Source: Actinomycetota bacterium
GTDB lineage: Bacteria; Actinomycetota; Actinomycetes; Mycobacteriales; HKI-0501
DNA: 64,000 bases
Direction: 5' to 3'
NCBI GenBank assembly: GCA_030840805.1
Contig: JAVEDU010000009.1
Span: 1 to 64,000, forward strand
Of the stretch, positions 37,670 to 52,098 are shown one piece after another. Under the pieces are notes generated by a model. It had not been told where the DNA came from and searched no databases. It saw only the letters and a list, made by a program, of their open reading frames with translations. How positions within the stretch are numbered: position 1 is the first letter of the stretch; every line of letters begins with the position of its first letter. The position numbers and the translations under genes were made by a program.

Positions 37670-37734
37670 GGGCGGAACCCGGGGCGCTACCCTGATCACT
37701 CGCGTTCCGACACGCTCGATCAGGGAGTTCCGAG

Positions 37735-38769
<1,035 letters not shown>

Positions 38770-38779
38770 GCCCGGCGTT

Positions 38780-38826
38780 CGAGGGGCGTGAGCGCCGACC
38801 GGGGTCGCGCCCCTCGGGGGTCGGCG
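38780..38826 (+). terminator. fba terminator-like structure with pseudoknot potential
   Basis: CGAGGGGCG (38780-38788) pairs with CGCCCCTCG (38808-38816). CGCCGACC (38793-38800), which lies in that loop, is fully complementary to GGTCGGCG (38819-38826). Either stem could act as the fba terminator; both together would form an H-type pseudoknot. Confidence 0.5.
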
Positions 38827-38903
38827 GCGATTGTTGATCGGCTGCGAGGCGAGCCGCGTACCCTCCGAGCGGAGCCCGCGGCGGAACGGCGAGGGCGAAC
38901 GAA

Positions 38904-40973
38904 GTGACGGGACCGCAGATGCCGGGCCGTGAGACGCAGCAGGTGCTCGGTGCGCTGCTCGACGCCGTCGTGGTGTGCGACGCGATGCGCGACTTCGACG
39001 GCCGGGTCACCGACTTCCGGATCCGGCACGCCAACCCCGTTGCCGCCGCGGCCCTCGGCCTCACGCCCGAGACGGCCGTCGGCTGGGGCCTCCTGGAGCT
39101 GCTCTCCGCGGTGCGCGACACCGCCTTCCCGCTGCTCGTGCACACCTGCGACACCGGTGAGGTGTTCCGCCGTGAGGTGGAGCCCGGCACCGGGGTGCTG
39201 CCCGGCACGTACGAGATCGTCGCGGTCCGGCTCGGCGACGGGTTGCTGATCACCGGCCGAGACACCCGGCGCCGACACCGGGCGATCGAGGAGCTCGCGG
39301 ACAGTGAGACCCGGTTCCGCTCGGTGTTCCAGGCCAGCCCGATCGGGGCGTTCCTGGCCACCGTCGACGGGCGCGTCCAGCAGCTGAACGGCAGCCTCGC
39401 CGCGATCCTCGGCGGCACCGAGGAGGACCTCGTCGGCGTGCCGCTGGACCGGATCGCGCCCGACTCGGCCGGCCTCACGGTCACCGACGTGCTCGCCGGT
39501 GCCGTCCGGACGCCGGGGGTCTCGGCCGGGTACGACGGCGTGTTCACCCGCCGTGACGGCAGCAGCGTCCTGTGCCGCGTGGTGCTCACCGCGGTCGGTG
39601 ACGCCGACGGCGCCGCGCGGTACGTCGTGGGCCACGTCCAGGACGTCACCGACACCCGGGTCGCCCTCGCCCGGCTCGCGTACACCGCGGACCACGACGA
39701 GCTCACCGGCCTGGTGAACCGGACCCGGCTGGTCACCGAGCTGAGCGCCCGCCTGGCGTCCGGTCCGGTGACCGCGCTGTACATCGACCTCGACGACTTC
39801 AAGGTCGTCAACGACTCCCTCGGGCACACCGTGGGGGACCGGCTCCTGCGCCGGGTCGCGGAGCGGTTCGGGGCGGTGACCGGGCCGGACGACGTGCTGG
39901 CCCGGCTCGGCGGCGACGAGTTCGTGGTGCTCGCCGAGGCGGGGGAACCGGCTCGGGTCGCCGAGCTCGCGGAGGCGCTGCACACCTCGGTCAGCGCGCC
40001 GATCGTGCTGGACGGCCGAGAGTTCGTCGTCGGCGCCAGCATCGGGGTGGCGCACGGCGAGCGCGGCGGCCGCCCCGGTGCCCTGCTGCGCGACGCGGAC
40101 ACGGCCATGTACGAGGCGAAGCGCACCGCCCGCAGCGAGACGGTCGTGTTCGACGAGACGCTCCGGCACCGCGCGATCGAACGGCTGGAGGGCGAGGCCG
40201 ACCTGCGCCGCGCGCTGGAGAACGGCGAGCTGCTGGTGCACCTGCAACCGGCCGCCACCGCCCCGCGCGGCCGGGTGGTCGCGGTCGAGGCGCTGGTGCG
40301 GTGGCAGCACCCCACCCGCGGGCTGCTGCTGCCCGGCGCGTTCCTGCCCGTCGCGGAGGCGTCCAGCCTCGCGTACGAGGTGGACCGGTACGTCCTGCAC
40401 CGCGCGCTGGAACTGCTCGCCGGCTGGGAGAACCACCCCGAGCTGGCCCGGATCCGGATGGCGGTCAACGTCTCACCGACACATCTGGTCCGGCGGCCGT
40501 ACCTGACGGAGCTGCCCGCCGCGCTGGAGGAGTACGGCGTCGAGCCGACCCGGCTGTACGTGGAGATCACCGAGAACACGCTGCTGCAGGACTCGCCCGA
40601 GGTGGTCGCGGCGCTCACCCGGCTGCGGGACCTCGGGGTCCGCTCGGTGGTGGACGACTTCGGCGTCGGGTACTCGTCCCTCGCCTACCTGCGGGACCTG
40701 CCGGTGAGCGGGCTCAAGATCGACCGGCGGTTCGTCCGCGGGCTCGGCACCCCCGGCAACGACGGCCGGCTGCTCGGCGCCCTGTGCCAGCTCGCGTCCG
40801 CGGTCGGCCTCGACTACATCGTCGAGGGCGTCGAGACCGCCGCCGAGGACGAGGGCGTCACCGCGCTCGGGGTACCGCTCGTGCAGGGTTTCGCGTACTG
40901 CGCGCCGGTGCCGCCGGAGCGGCTCGCGGAGGTCGTCGGGAAGCTGGCTGTGGGAGAGCGCCGACTCGCCTGA
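38904..40973 (+). CDS. PAS-PAS-GGDEF-EAL cyclic-di-GMP signalling protein
   Basis: A 689-residue soluble protein with two PAS-type sensory domains (about residues 10-120 and 135-255), a GGDEF domain (about 265-425; GGDEF motif intact at 336-340) and an EAL domain (about 435-685). The EAL set is complete: EALVRW at 462-467, NVSPTHL, EITENTLL, DDFGVGYSSL, KIDRRFV and VEGVET. So both cyclase and phosphodiesterase activity are possible, and no RxxD inhibitory site precedes GGDEF. No membrane helix, so an internal or diffusible signal is expected. GTG at 38904 is a weakly supported start. Confidence 0.92.
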   Translation: MTGPQMPGRETQQVLGALLDAVVVCDAMRDFDGRVTDFRIRHANPVAAAALGLTPETAVGWGLLELLSAVRDTAFPLLVHTCDTGEVFRREVEPGTGVLPGTYEIVAVRLGDGLLITGRDTRRRHRAIEELADSETRFRSVFQASPIGAFLATVDGRVQQLNGSLAAILGGTEEDLVGVPLDRIAPDSAGLTVTDVLAGAVRTPGVSAGYDGVFTRRDGSSVLCRVVLTAVGDADGAARYVVGHVQDVTDTRVALARLAYTADHDELTGLVNRTRLVTELSARLASGPVTALYIDLDDFKVVNDSLGHTVGDRLLRRVAERFGAVTGPDDVLARLGGDEFVVLAEAGEPARVAELAEALHTSVSAPIVLDGREFVVGASIGVAHGERGGRPGALLRDADTAMYEAKRTARSETVVFDETLRHRAIERLEGEADLRRALENGELLVHLQPAATAPRGRVVAVEALVRWQHPTRGLLLPGAFLPVAEASSLAYEVDRYVLHRALELLAGWENHPELARIRMAVNVSPTHLVRRPYLTELPAALEEYGVEPTRLYVEITENTLLQDSPEVVAALTRLRDLGVRSVVDDFGVGYSSLAYLRDLPVSGLKIDRRFVRGLGTPGNDGRLLGALCQLASAVGLDYIVEGVETAAEDEGVTALGVPLVQGFAYCAPVPPERLAEVVGKLAVGERRLA

Positions 40974-40986
40974 CAAGATGGGCGGT

Positions 40987-45139
<4,153 letters not shown>

Positions 45140-45209
45140 CGGCCGCTCAGGAGCGCCTCCTCACGGCCGATTACCGTGGGGAGGACTCGATCGAGCTGGG
45201 GGGAACGCC

Positions 45210-46025
45210 GTGCGGCGACTGCCGACACCACTGCTGCTGGTGGTGGCCGTGGTGGTGACCGCCGCCGTCGTCCTCGGCCTCACCGTCCTCGTGGGCACGT
45301 CGCAGAAGCGGCCGGTGGCGTTCACCGGGGCCGCGCAGGACACCCCGGGCCCGATCGTGCTCGTGCCCGGATACGGGGGCAGCACCCGTTCGCTCGACCG
45401 GCTCGCGGTCAAGCTGCGCGCCACCGGGCGGACGGCGGCGGTGTTCGCCCTCCCGGGTGACGGCACCGGCGACCTGACCGCGCAGGCGCGGGCACTGGAC
45501 GCGTTCGTCACGGAGGTTCGCGGCGGCGCGCCGTCGGTGGACGTGATCGGGTACTCGGCCGGTGGGGTGGTCACCCGGCTCTGGGTCGACGACCTCGGTG
45601 GACGCAAGATCGCCCGCCGGGTCGTGACGGTCGGCTCGCCGCACCACGGCACGCGGGTGGCCGGCCTGGCTCGGGCGTTCGCCTCCTCCAGCTGCCCCGC
45701 CGCGTGTCAGCAGCTCGCCCCGGACTCGCCGCTGCTCGCCGGGCTGAACGACGGTGACGAGACCCCGAGCGGACCGGTCTGGACGTCACTGTGGACCGAC
45801 CAGGACCAGGTCGTGACGCCGCCGGACTCCGGCCGCCTCGAGGGCTCCACCGGCGTGCGCCTGCAGGCCGTGTGTGCCGACGAGCGGACCGACCACAGTG
45901 GCCTGCCGGACTCCCCGCTCGTCACGGGGCTCGTGCTTGCCGCGGTCGGGGTCGCGGCCCCGGCCGCACCCACCGCGGCGGACTGCGGACGGCTGCGGAC
46001 GCTGGGCGCCGCGGCGGCCTCCTGA
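45210..46025 (+). CDS. secreted alpha/beta-hydrolase (class 2 lipase/esterase-like)
   Basis: A 271-residue protein with an N-terminal membrane anchor or signal helix (about 7-30) and an alpha/beta-hydrolase domain. The segment IVLVPGYGGSTRSLDRLA gives the oxyanion region. The nucleophile elbow is GYSAGG, VGSPHHGTRV follows strand 6, and candidate Asp (TDQDQVV) and His (RTDHSGL) complete the triad. Four Cys (SSSCPAAC and two near the end) suggest disulfides. It resembles Streptomyces secreted lipases. GTG at 45210 has a GGGGGG ribosome site. Confidence 0.87.
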   Translation: MRRLPTPLLLVVAVVVTAAVVLGLTVLVGTSQKRPVAFTGAAQDTPGPIVLVPGYGGSTRSLDRLAVKLRATGRTAAVFALPGDGTGDLTAQARALDAFVTEVRGGAPSVDVIGYSAGGVVTRLWVDDLGGRKIARRVVTVGSPHHGTRVAGLARAFASSSCPAACQQLAPDSPLLAGLNDGDETPSGPVWTSLWTDQDQVVTPPDSGRLEGSTGVRLQAVCADERTDHSGLPDSPLVTGLVLAAVGVAAPAAPTAADCGRLRTLGAAAAS

Positions 46026-46026
46026 C

Positions 46027-46083
46027 CCGTGATCACCACCTGGTTTTCGTCGCCAGAGCGCGGGAAACCGCTGGTGATCACGG
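46027..46083. terminator. long interrupted inverted repeat between lipase and purD
   Basis: CCGTGATCACCA (46027-46038) and TGGTGATCACGG (46072-46083) are a perfect 12-bp pair. Inside, GGTTTTC (46042-46048) and GGAAACC near 46063-46069 extend the stem. The arms contain the palindrome GTGATCAC. It probably ends the lipase transcript, but the long structured arms also resemble dispersed intergenic repeats. Confidence 0.6.
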
Positions 46084-46157
46084 CAGGCAACGGCGCTGAG
46101 GCACCCCCGCCGCGGGGGGCGCGGGGACCGGCCGGGCCCCGCCGCTAGGCTCCTGCC

Positions 46158-47411
46158 GTGCGCGTCCTCGTGATCGGTTCCGGTGCCCGGGAGCACGCCC
46201 TCTGCACGGCCCTGGCCCGTGACCCGGGGGTGGAGCACCTCGTCTGTGCCCCCGGCAACGCCGGGATCGCGCTCGACTTCCCGGTGCGGCCGCTCCCGCC
46301 CGGCCCCGGTGGCGCCGCCACGGTCGCGGCCGAGGTCGGCGCCGACCTGGTGGTGATCGGCCCCGAGGTCCCGCTGGTCGCCGGCGAGGCCGACGCGGTG
46401 CGCGAGGCGGGCTTCGCCTGCTTCGGGCCGTCGGCCGACGCCGCCGTCCTGGAGGGCTCCAAGGCGTTCGCGAAGGACGTCATGGCCGCCGCGGGCGTTC
46501 CCACCGCCGAGTCCCGGACCTGTGTCTCGGCCGCCGAGGTGGCCGCCGCGCTGGACGAGTTCGGCCCGCCGTACGTGGTCAAGGACGACGCCCTCGCGGC
46601 CGGCAAGGGCGTCGTCGTGACGTCCGACCGGGGCGCCGCGCTGGCCCACGCCGCCGGCTGCGGGCGCGTCGTCGTCGAGGCGTACCTCGACGGCCCCGAG
46701 GTGTCGCTGTTCGTCGTCACCGACGGCACCGAGGCCCGCCCGCTGCTGCCCGCGCAGGACTTCAAGCGCCTCGGAGACGGGGACGCGGGACCGAACACCG
46801 GCGGGATGGGCGCGTACGCCCCGCTGCCGTGGCTGCCGCCGTCCACCGTGGACACCGTGCTCGCCGAGGTGGTCGAGCCGACCCTGGCCGAGCTGCGCCG
46901 CCGCGGCGCCCCGTTCGCCGGGCTGCTGTACGTCGGGCTCGCGATGACCTCGCGCGGACCGCGGGTGGTCGAGTTCAACGCCCGGTTCGGGGACCCCGAG
47001 ACGCAGGTCGTGCTGCCGCTGCTCGCCACACCGCTCGGGGGGCTGCTGCACGCCGCCGCGACCGGCACGCTCGCCGACCACCCGCCGCTGGAGTGGACCG
47101 GAGGTTCGGCCGTCACGGTGGTGCTGGCCTCGGCCGGCTACCCGGCGTCCCCCCGTACCGGCGACGCCGTCACCGTCGGCGAGGCGCCGGACGGCGTCAG
47201 CGTGCTGCACGCCGGCACGGCCCGCGACGACGCGGGCGCGCTGGTCACCGCCGGGGGCCGGGTCCTCGCGGTCACCGCCACCGGACCGGACCTCGCCTCG
47301 GCCCGCGCGGCGGCGTACCGCGGGGTCGAGGGCGTGTCGTTCGACGGCGCGCAGTACCGCACCGACATCGCCGACGCCGCGGTCCTCGGCCGCGTCGGGC
47401 TCGCCCGCTGA
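46158..47411 (+). CDS. purD: phosphoribosylamine-glycine ligase (GAR synthetase)
   Basis: A 417-residue ATP-grasp enzyme for step two of IMP synthesis. It has the N-terminal [13 protein letters not shown], the [19 protein letters not shown] region, the ATP-grasp [13 protein letters not shown], the tail [28 protein letters not shown], and the metal-binding [16 protein letters not shown] at 46158 lies 6 bases after TAGGCT (46146-46151) without a Shine-Dalgarno, so the mRNA is probably leaderless. It is separated from purC by the conservon. Confidence 0.97.
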   Translation: MRVLVIGSGAREHALCTALARDPGVEHLVCAPGNAGIALDFPVRPLPPGPGGAATVAAEVGADLVVIGPEVPLVAGEADAVREAGFACFGPSADAAVLEGSKAFAKDVMAAAGVPTAESRTCVSAAEVAAALDEFGPPYVVKDDALAAGKGVVVTSDRGAALAHAAGCGRVVVEAYLDGPEVSLFVVTDGTEARPLLPAQDFKRLGDGDAGPNTGGMGAYAPLPWLPPSTVDTVLAEVVEPTLAELRRRGAPFAGLLYVGLAMTSRGPRVVEFNARFGDPETQVVLPLLATPLGGLLHAAATGTLADHPPLEWTGGSAVTVVLASAGYPASPRTGDAVTVGEAPDGVSVLHAGTARDDAGALVTAGGRVLAVTATGPDLASARAAAYRGVEGVSFDGAQYRTDIADAAVLGRVGLAR

Positions 47412-47572
47412 GGCATTCGGCCTCCGAACGCAACCGCGACACGCCCGACTCGGGCCATCTGGGCCGGAGATTACGCCGAACGGGTGGTGTAGCCGGGGGC
47501 CTCTCGGGTCGAAGTAGCTCGTAGCCCGCCATCTGCGGGAGTTGTGACGGGTGTGTGTGGAGGGGCGGCCCC

Positions 47573-50566
47573 ATGTTGAGGCGTGTCGGGATTCGATCGA
47601 AGCTGCTGGCGCTGGTCGCCGCGCCGATGGTCGTCATCGTGGCGCTGTCCGCGCTGATCGTCCTGCAGTTCCGGGACGAGGCGACGACCGCGCGTCGTCA
47701 GGTCGCCGTCACCAAGGGCCTGCCGTACCTGGCGGACCTCGAGGTGCTCCTCCAGAACGAGCGCATCGTCAGCTCGGTGTACATCCTGGGCCCCAGCCCG
47801 GAGAAGCTCACGCAGCTGAAGGATCTCCGCGCGACCACGGACCGGGCGTTCACCGAGCTCCGCGCGCACTTCGGCACCGCCTCGCTGGGTGAGGTCGCAC
47901 CGGACGCCGCGATCACGGCCAACGCGCTCGCGAACAACGGCTTCAAGGCGCTGACCAAGGCCCGCGCGGACGTCGACGCGGGTGCGGTGACCGTCACCGG
48001 TATGCGGACGATCTACGGCGGCTTGATCAGCAACGTCGTCACGATCCCGAGCCTTCTCGCCCAGTCGCTCGGTGACCCCACGCTCGCCCGGTCGCTCCGC
48101 GCGTACCAGGGCATCCTCCAGCTCGCCGAGTACGGCGTGCTCGAGCGCGACCTCCTCACCTCCACGTTCGTGGCCAGGAAGGTCACGCGGGAGCAGCTGG
48201 AGCAGCACAGCGCGCTCCTCGGCATCCAGGAGTCCTCGCTCACGGCGCTCGTGCCGCTGGTCCGGGACGACTTCCCGGGGCAGCGCCAGGAGGTCACCGC
48301 CGCGATCAGCGACGCCCCGCTCCGGCCGTACCGCACCGCGCTCGTCGCGGGTGCCCGCGGTGGGCTGGACCAGAACGTGGGTGCGTGGAACACCGCCGCC
48401 GGTGGCCGTCTCGCGAAGCTGATGACCGCCGCGAAGTCCGTCACCACGCAGATCGGCACCGACGTCAGCAAGAACGCGGACGCCACGCAGCGCACCTCCT
48501 ACCTCGTCATCGCGATCGCGATCGGCGCCCTGCTGGTGGTCATCGCGCTGACCGTGTTCCTCGGCCGGCGGATCACCGCCCCGTTGCGGCGGCTCACCGA
48601 GGCCGCCCGCGACATGAGCGACAAGCTGCCGACGATGGTCGAGCAGATGCAGCGCCCGGGTGACCGCCCGGACCTGCAGGTCGAGCCGATCGTCGTCCGC
48701 ACCAAGGACGAGGTGGGCAAGCTCGCCGAGGCGTTCAACGCGGTGAACGAGGTGACCGTGCGGGTGGCCGGTGAGCAGGCCGCACTGCGCGGCAGCATCG
48801 CCGAGATGTTCACCAACATGGCCCGCCGGAACCAGGTCCTGCTCGACCGTCAGCTCGCGTTCCTCGACCGGCTCGAGGCCCGCGAGGAGGACCCGGACAC
48901 GCTGGAGAACCTGTTCCGGCTCGACCACCTCGCGACCCGCATGCGGCGCAACTCGGAGAGCCTCCTGGTGCTCGCCGGCATCGACGCGGCCCGCAAGCTC
49001 CGCCAGCCGATGCCGCTGTCGGACGTCATCCGCGCCGCCATCGGCGGTATCGAGGCGTACGACCGGGTCGACCTGTCGGTCACCGACGAGGTGATGATCC
49101 CGGGCCGGGTCGCGATGAGCCTGTCGCACCTGTTCGCCGAGCTCCTCGAGAACGCCACGCACTTCTCCAACCCCGACACCCGTGTCTGGGTCACCGCCTC
49201 CGCGGTCACCGACGGGCTGGTCGTGGTCGTCCGCGACCAGGGCCTCGGCATGACGGACGACGAGCTGGTCGAGGCCAACGAGCGGATCGAGAACCCGCCC
49301 GTGACCGAGCTGGCCGTCGCCCAGCGCCTCGGCTTCTTCGTGGTCGGCCGGCTGGCGACGCGGCTCGGGGCGCAGGTGCACCTCACCCACGGTGCGCGCG
49401 GCGGAGTGGTCGCGGAGATCCAGCTGCCCCTCTCGCTGTTCCAGGGTGCGGCGCTGCCGGCCACCCCGGACACCGCGGACGAGTTCGACGACGCTCCCGC
49501 GCTGCCCCCGGCCGGCACCCTGACCGGTGACACCGTCGCCGGTACGCAGGACCCGGTCACGGTCGTGCCGGACGACGTCGAGCTCCCGACCCGGGGCCGG
49601 GCCGCCGCGGCGGCCCGGAAGCCCGAACCCGAGCCCGAGCCGGTGTACGACGAGCCCACGCCGGCGCGGTCCGCCGTCGACCCGGTTCCGCCGCTGCGGC
49701 CCCGCGAGGTCGCACCCCCGGTGGCGTCGCTGCCGGTGCCACCGGTCGCCCCCGTGCCGTCCGTCGCTCCGGTCGCCCCGATCCAGCGGACGCCGCTCAG
49801 CCCCGCCGTGGGCCGTGCCCCGGTGCCCGCTCCCGACGTCGCGCCGGCTCCCGAGCCGGCGTACCTGCCGCCGGTGGCCGACCCGGAGCCCGAGTTCCTG
49901 CCGCCGTCCCCCGTCGCGGCGCGGACCATCCTCCCGAGCCGGGAGAAGGGGCTTCTCCGCCGCCGGACGGTCGCGCCGGCCGAGCCGACGGTGGCCCCGC
50001 AGCTGCCGCGGCACAGCATGCCGCCGGTCCTCCGGCCGGCCGGTGTGCCACAGCACGCCGCGCCGAGGGCTCCGGTGGCTCCCGCGGCCCCGGTCGCGCC
50101 GCTGGCCCCGGCTCCGAGCCCGGTCCGGCTGCCGGCTCCGCCGATGCTGCCCGCTCCGGTCGAGGAGGCCGCCCCGGCGCCGGTCGCCCTGCCCAGTCGT
50201 GGCCCTCGTCACGAGATCCCCGCGCCGGCCACGGTCGACGCGGTGAGCGAGCTGTCCCCGCTGGCCCAGCTCTCCCAGCTGGCGTCGGCGTCGTACACCC
50301 CGCAGCTGATGTCCCAGACCGAGTTGGCGCCGCCGGCTCAGCGGACCCAGCCCGACCCCGAGCCCGAGACCGCCGAACTGGCACGTCGCCAGCCCGCGGC
50401 GATGCCTGTCGGCGACATCGACGAGGCCGAGCAGCCCAGCCGGCCCCGTGCCGCGGGCGATGTCCGGAGCATGCTCAGCGGCTTCCGAGCCGGTGTGCAG
50501 CGCGGCCGCGACGGAGCCAACACCAACCGACCCGGTCACGGCGTCGACAACCTGAGGAGGGACTAG
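47573..50566 (+). CDS. conservon sensor histidine kinase (NIT-HAMP-HATPase, CvnA type)
   Basis: A 997-residue membrane kinase. The order is helix 1 (about 13-33), an extracellular NIT-type helical sensor (about 40-300), helix 2 (about 310-332, LVIAIAIGALLVVIALTVFLG), HAMP, a dimerisation region with NMARRNQVLLDRQLAFLDRLE and the conserved LFRLDHLATRMRR, and a HATPase domain with ELLENATHFS and RDQGLGM. About 370 C-terminal residues are Pro/Ala rich and disordered. In Streptomyces the CvnA-D cluster works like a membrane G-protein switch. ATG at 47573 has GGAGGGG. First gene of the four-gene operon, four bases before the Roadblock gene. Confidence 0.93.
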   Translation: MLRRVGIRSKLLALVAAPMVVIVALSALIVLQFRDEATTARRQVAVTKGLPYLADLEVLLQNERIVSSVYILGPSPEKLTQLKDLRATTDRAFTELRAHFGTASLGEVAPDAAITANALANNGFKALTKARADVDAGAVTVTGMRTIYGGLISNVVTIPSLLAQSLGDPTLARSLRAYQGILQLAEYGVLERDLLTSTFVARKVTREQLEQHSALLGIQESSLTALVPLVRDDFPGQRQEVTAAISDAPLRPYRTALVAGARGGLDQNVGAWNTAAGGRLAKLMTAAKSVTTQIGTDVSKNADATQRTSYLVIAIAIGALLVVIALTVFLGRRITAPLRRLTEAARDMSDKLPTMVEQMQRPGDRPDLQVEPIVVRTKDEVGKLAEAFNAVNEVTVRVAGEQAALRGSIAEMFTNMARRNQVLLDRQLAFLDRLEAREEDPDTLENLFRLDHLATRMRRNSESLLVLAGIDAARKLRQPMPLSDVIRAAIGGIEAYDRVDLSVTDEVMIPGRVAMSLSHLFAELLENATHFSNPDTRVWVTASAVTDGLVVVVRDQGLGMTDDELVEANERIENPPVTELAVAQRLGFFVVGRLATRLGAQVHLTHGARGGVVAEIQLPLSLFQGAALPATPDTADEFDDAPALPPAGTLTGDTVAGTQDPVTVVPDDVELPTRGRAAAAARKPEPEPEPVYDEPTPARSAVDPVPPLRPREVAPPVASLPVPPVAPVPSVAPVAPIQRTPLSPAVGRAPVPAPDVAPAPEPAYLPPVADPEPEFLPPSPVAARTILPSREKGLLRRRTVAPAEPTVAPQLPRHSMPPVLRPAGVPQHAAPRAPVAPAAPVAPLAPAPSPVRLPAPPMLPAPVEEAAPAPVALPSRGPRHEIPAPATVDAVSELSPLAQLSQLASASYTPQLMSQTELAPPAQRTQPDPEPETAELARRQPAAMPVGDIDEAEQPSRPRAAGDVRSMLSGFRAGVQRGRDGANTNRPGHGVDNLRRD

Positions 50567-50569
50567 AGC

Positions 50570-51037
50570 ATGCCCGCTCTGTCTGACGAGGCTGCCAACT
50601 TCTCTTGGCTGCTCAACAACTTCGTGAAGAGTGTCCCGGGGATCCGGCACACGCTCGTGGTGTCCGCGGACGGCCTGCTGATGGCCATGTCCGACGACCT
50701 CGACCGGATCTCCGGCGACCAGCTCGCCGCGATCGTCTCGGGAGTGTCGAGCCTGAACAACGGAGCCTCGCGCCAGCTGGGGGCCGGCCCGGTCCGTCAG
50801 TCGATCGTCGAGATGGACAGGGCGTTCCTGTTCACCACGAGCATCAGCGACGGCTCGATCCTCTCGGTCGTGGCCGAGGCGATGTGCGATGTGGGCCTGG
50901 TGGGATACGAGATGACGCTGCTGGTCAGCCGCGCGGAGACGACGATGACTCCGCAGCTGATCGCGGACATGCGCTCGCAGCTCCCGGCGGACGGTTCCGT
51001 CAACGGGTCGCTGGTCGCGGGAAGCCCGCTCGGATGA
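50570..51037 (+). CDS. Roadblock/LC7-domain protein (CvnB type)
   Basis: A 155-residue protein with one Roadblock/LC7 domain: NFSWLLNNFVKSVPGIRHTLVVSADGLLMAM, then GDQLAAIVSGVSSLNNGA and FLFTTSISDGSILSVVAEA. Roadblock proteins regulate small GTPases, here the one encoded two genes on, for example as activator or exchange partner. ATG at 50570 has GAGGAGG. The stop overlaps the DUF742 ATG (ATGA). Confidence 0.95.
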   Translation: MPALSDEAANFSWLLNNFVKSVPGIRHTLVVSADGLLMAMSDDLDRISGDQLAAIVSGVSSLNNGASRQLGAGPVRQSIVEMDRAFLFTTSISDGSILSVVAEAMCDVGLVGYEMTLLVSRAETTMTPQLIADMRSQLPADGSVNGSLVAGSPLG

Positions 51038-51408
51038 GCGAGCACGCGGACGACTACGCGGAGTCCATGCGCGTGGTGCGTCCGTACACCGTGACCGGCG
51101 GCCGTACGCGGCCGTCGGGAGTGCAGCTCCCGATGGAGGCGCTGGTACAGCTCACCGGCGACACGATGCCGGAGGGTCTCCAGCTGGAGCGGCGCGCGAT
51201 CGTGCAGCTCTGTTTCGACCGGACGCTCTCCATCGCCGAGATCGCCGCCCACCTGTCCCTGCCCCTCGGAGTGGTCCGGGTGCTGGTCGCAGACCTCGCC
51301 CAGGACGGCGTCCTCGTCGTCCACACCGGCACGTACAACGCTGCCACCCCGTCCGCCGGCAACCTCGACCTCCTTGCGAGCGTGCTTGATGGCATTTCCA
51401 AGCTCTGA
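51034..51408 (+). CDS. DUF742 protein (CvnC type)
   Basis: A 124-residue protein of the DUF742 family, which is predicted to be a winged-helix. It has RVVRPYTVTGGRTRPSG, QLERRAIVQLC and the HTH-like LSIAEIAAHLSLPLGVVRVLVADLAQDG followed by a wing VLVVHTG. It is always third in conservons and links the Roadblock protein with the GTPase; the exact role is unsettled. Coupled to the gene before it by ATGA, and overlapping the next gene by 20 bases. Confidence 0.95.
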   Translation: MSEHADDYAESMRVVRPYTVTGGRTRPSGVQLPMEALVQLTGDTMPEGLQLERRAIVQLCFDRTLSIAEIAAHLSLPLGVVRVLVADLAQDGVLVVHTGTYNAATPSAGNLDLLASVLDGISKL

Positions 51409-52006
51409 CGTGGCGGCGCGTTCCCACTCCGGGATCGCGCGCGCATCGACCAAGGCCCCGACGTCGGTCAAGATCGTCGTCGCGGGCGGGTTCGCGGTCG
51501 GAAAGACGACCTTCATCGGGTCGATCTCCGACATCGAGCCGCTCCGCACCGAGGCGGCAATGACGTCGCACAGTGTCGGGGTGGACGACGCGGGCCAGGT
51601 GTCCGACCGCAAGGACACCACCACGGTCGCGATGGACTTCGGTCGCATCGCGCTGTCCGACCAGCTGTGGCTGTACCTGTTCGGTACGCCGGGGCAGGAC
51701 CGCTTCACGTTCATGTGGGACGACCTGTGCAAGGGCGCGATCGGCGCCGTCGTGCTGGTCGACACCTCGCGGCTGGCCGACTGCTTCAACGCGGTCGACT
51801 ACTTCGAGACCCACGGGTACCCGTTCGTCGTCGCGGTCAACTGCTTCGACGGTGTCGCGCACCACACGCTCGACCAGGTCCGCGAGGCTCTCGCGGTGCC
51901 GGCGGACGTGCCGATGCTCTACACCGACGCCCGGCAGAAGGACGCGACGAAGCAGGTCCTCATCTCGCTCGTCAAGCACGCGATGACCCGGGCTCAGACT
52001 TCCTGA
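51389..52006 (+). CDS. Ras-like small GTPase/ATP-GTP-binding protein (CvnD type)
   Basis: A 205-residue cytosolic GTPase. It has the P-loop GGFAVGKTTFIGS, the switch-II segment LFGTPGQDRFTFMWDDL (G3 variant with Thr-Pro-Gly-Gln in place of DxxG), and the VAVNCFDG region replacing the NKxD motif. These changes are typical of conservon D proteins. It is thought to relay the CvnA signal. ATG at 51389 lies within the end of the DUF742 gene; a hairpin terminator follows at 52020. Confidence 0.95.
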   Translation: MAFPSSDVAARSHSGIARASTKAPTSVKIVVAGGFAVGKTTFIGSISDIEPLRTEAAMTSHSVGVDDAGQVSDRKDTTTVAMDFGRIALSDQLWLYLFGTPGQDRFTFMWDDLCKGAIGAVVLVDTSRLADCFNAVDYFETHGYPFVVAVNCFDGVAHHTLDQVREALAVPADVPMLYTDARQKDATKQVLISLVKHAMTRAQTS

Positions 52007-52019
52007 GGCGGGTTCTAGG

Positions 52020-52051
52020 CTGGGGCGGTCGGCGGTTGCCGGCCGCCCCAG
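52020..52051 (+). terminator. terminator of the conservon operon
   Basis: CTGGGGCGG (52020-52028) pairs with CCGCCCCAG (52043-52051), and CGGC (52030-52033) with GCCG (52038-52041) inside, leaving a 4-base loop. The sequence TCTCGTCT follows. Confidence 0.8.
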
Positions 52052-52098
52052 TCTCGTCTGCCCGCCCACTTCCCCGACCCCCTCCACAGGAGCCCGCC

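Noticed and set aside
38780-38826. c-di-GMP (GEMM) riboswitch
   Set aside because: It lacks the tetraloop-receptor hairpins and conserved A/G positions of known c-di-GMP classes; only crossing GC stems are seen.
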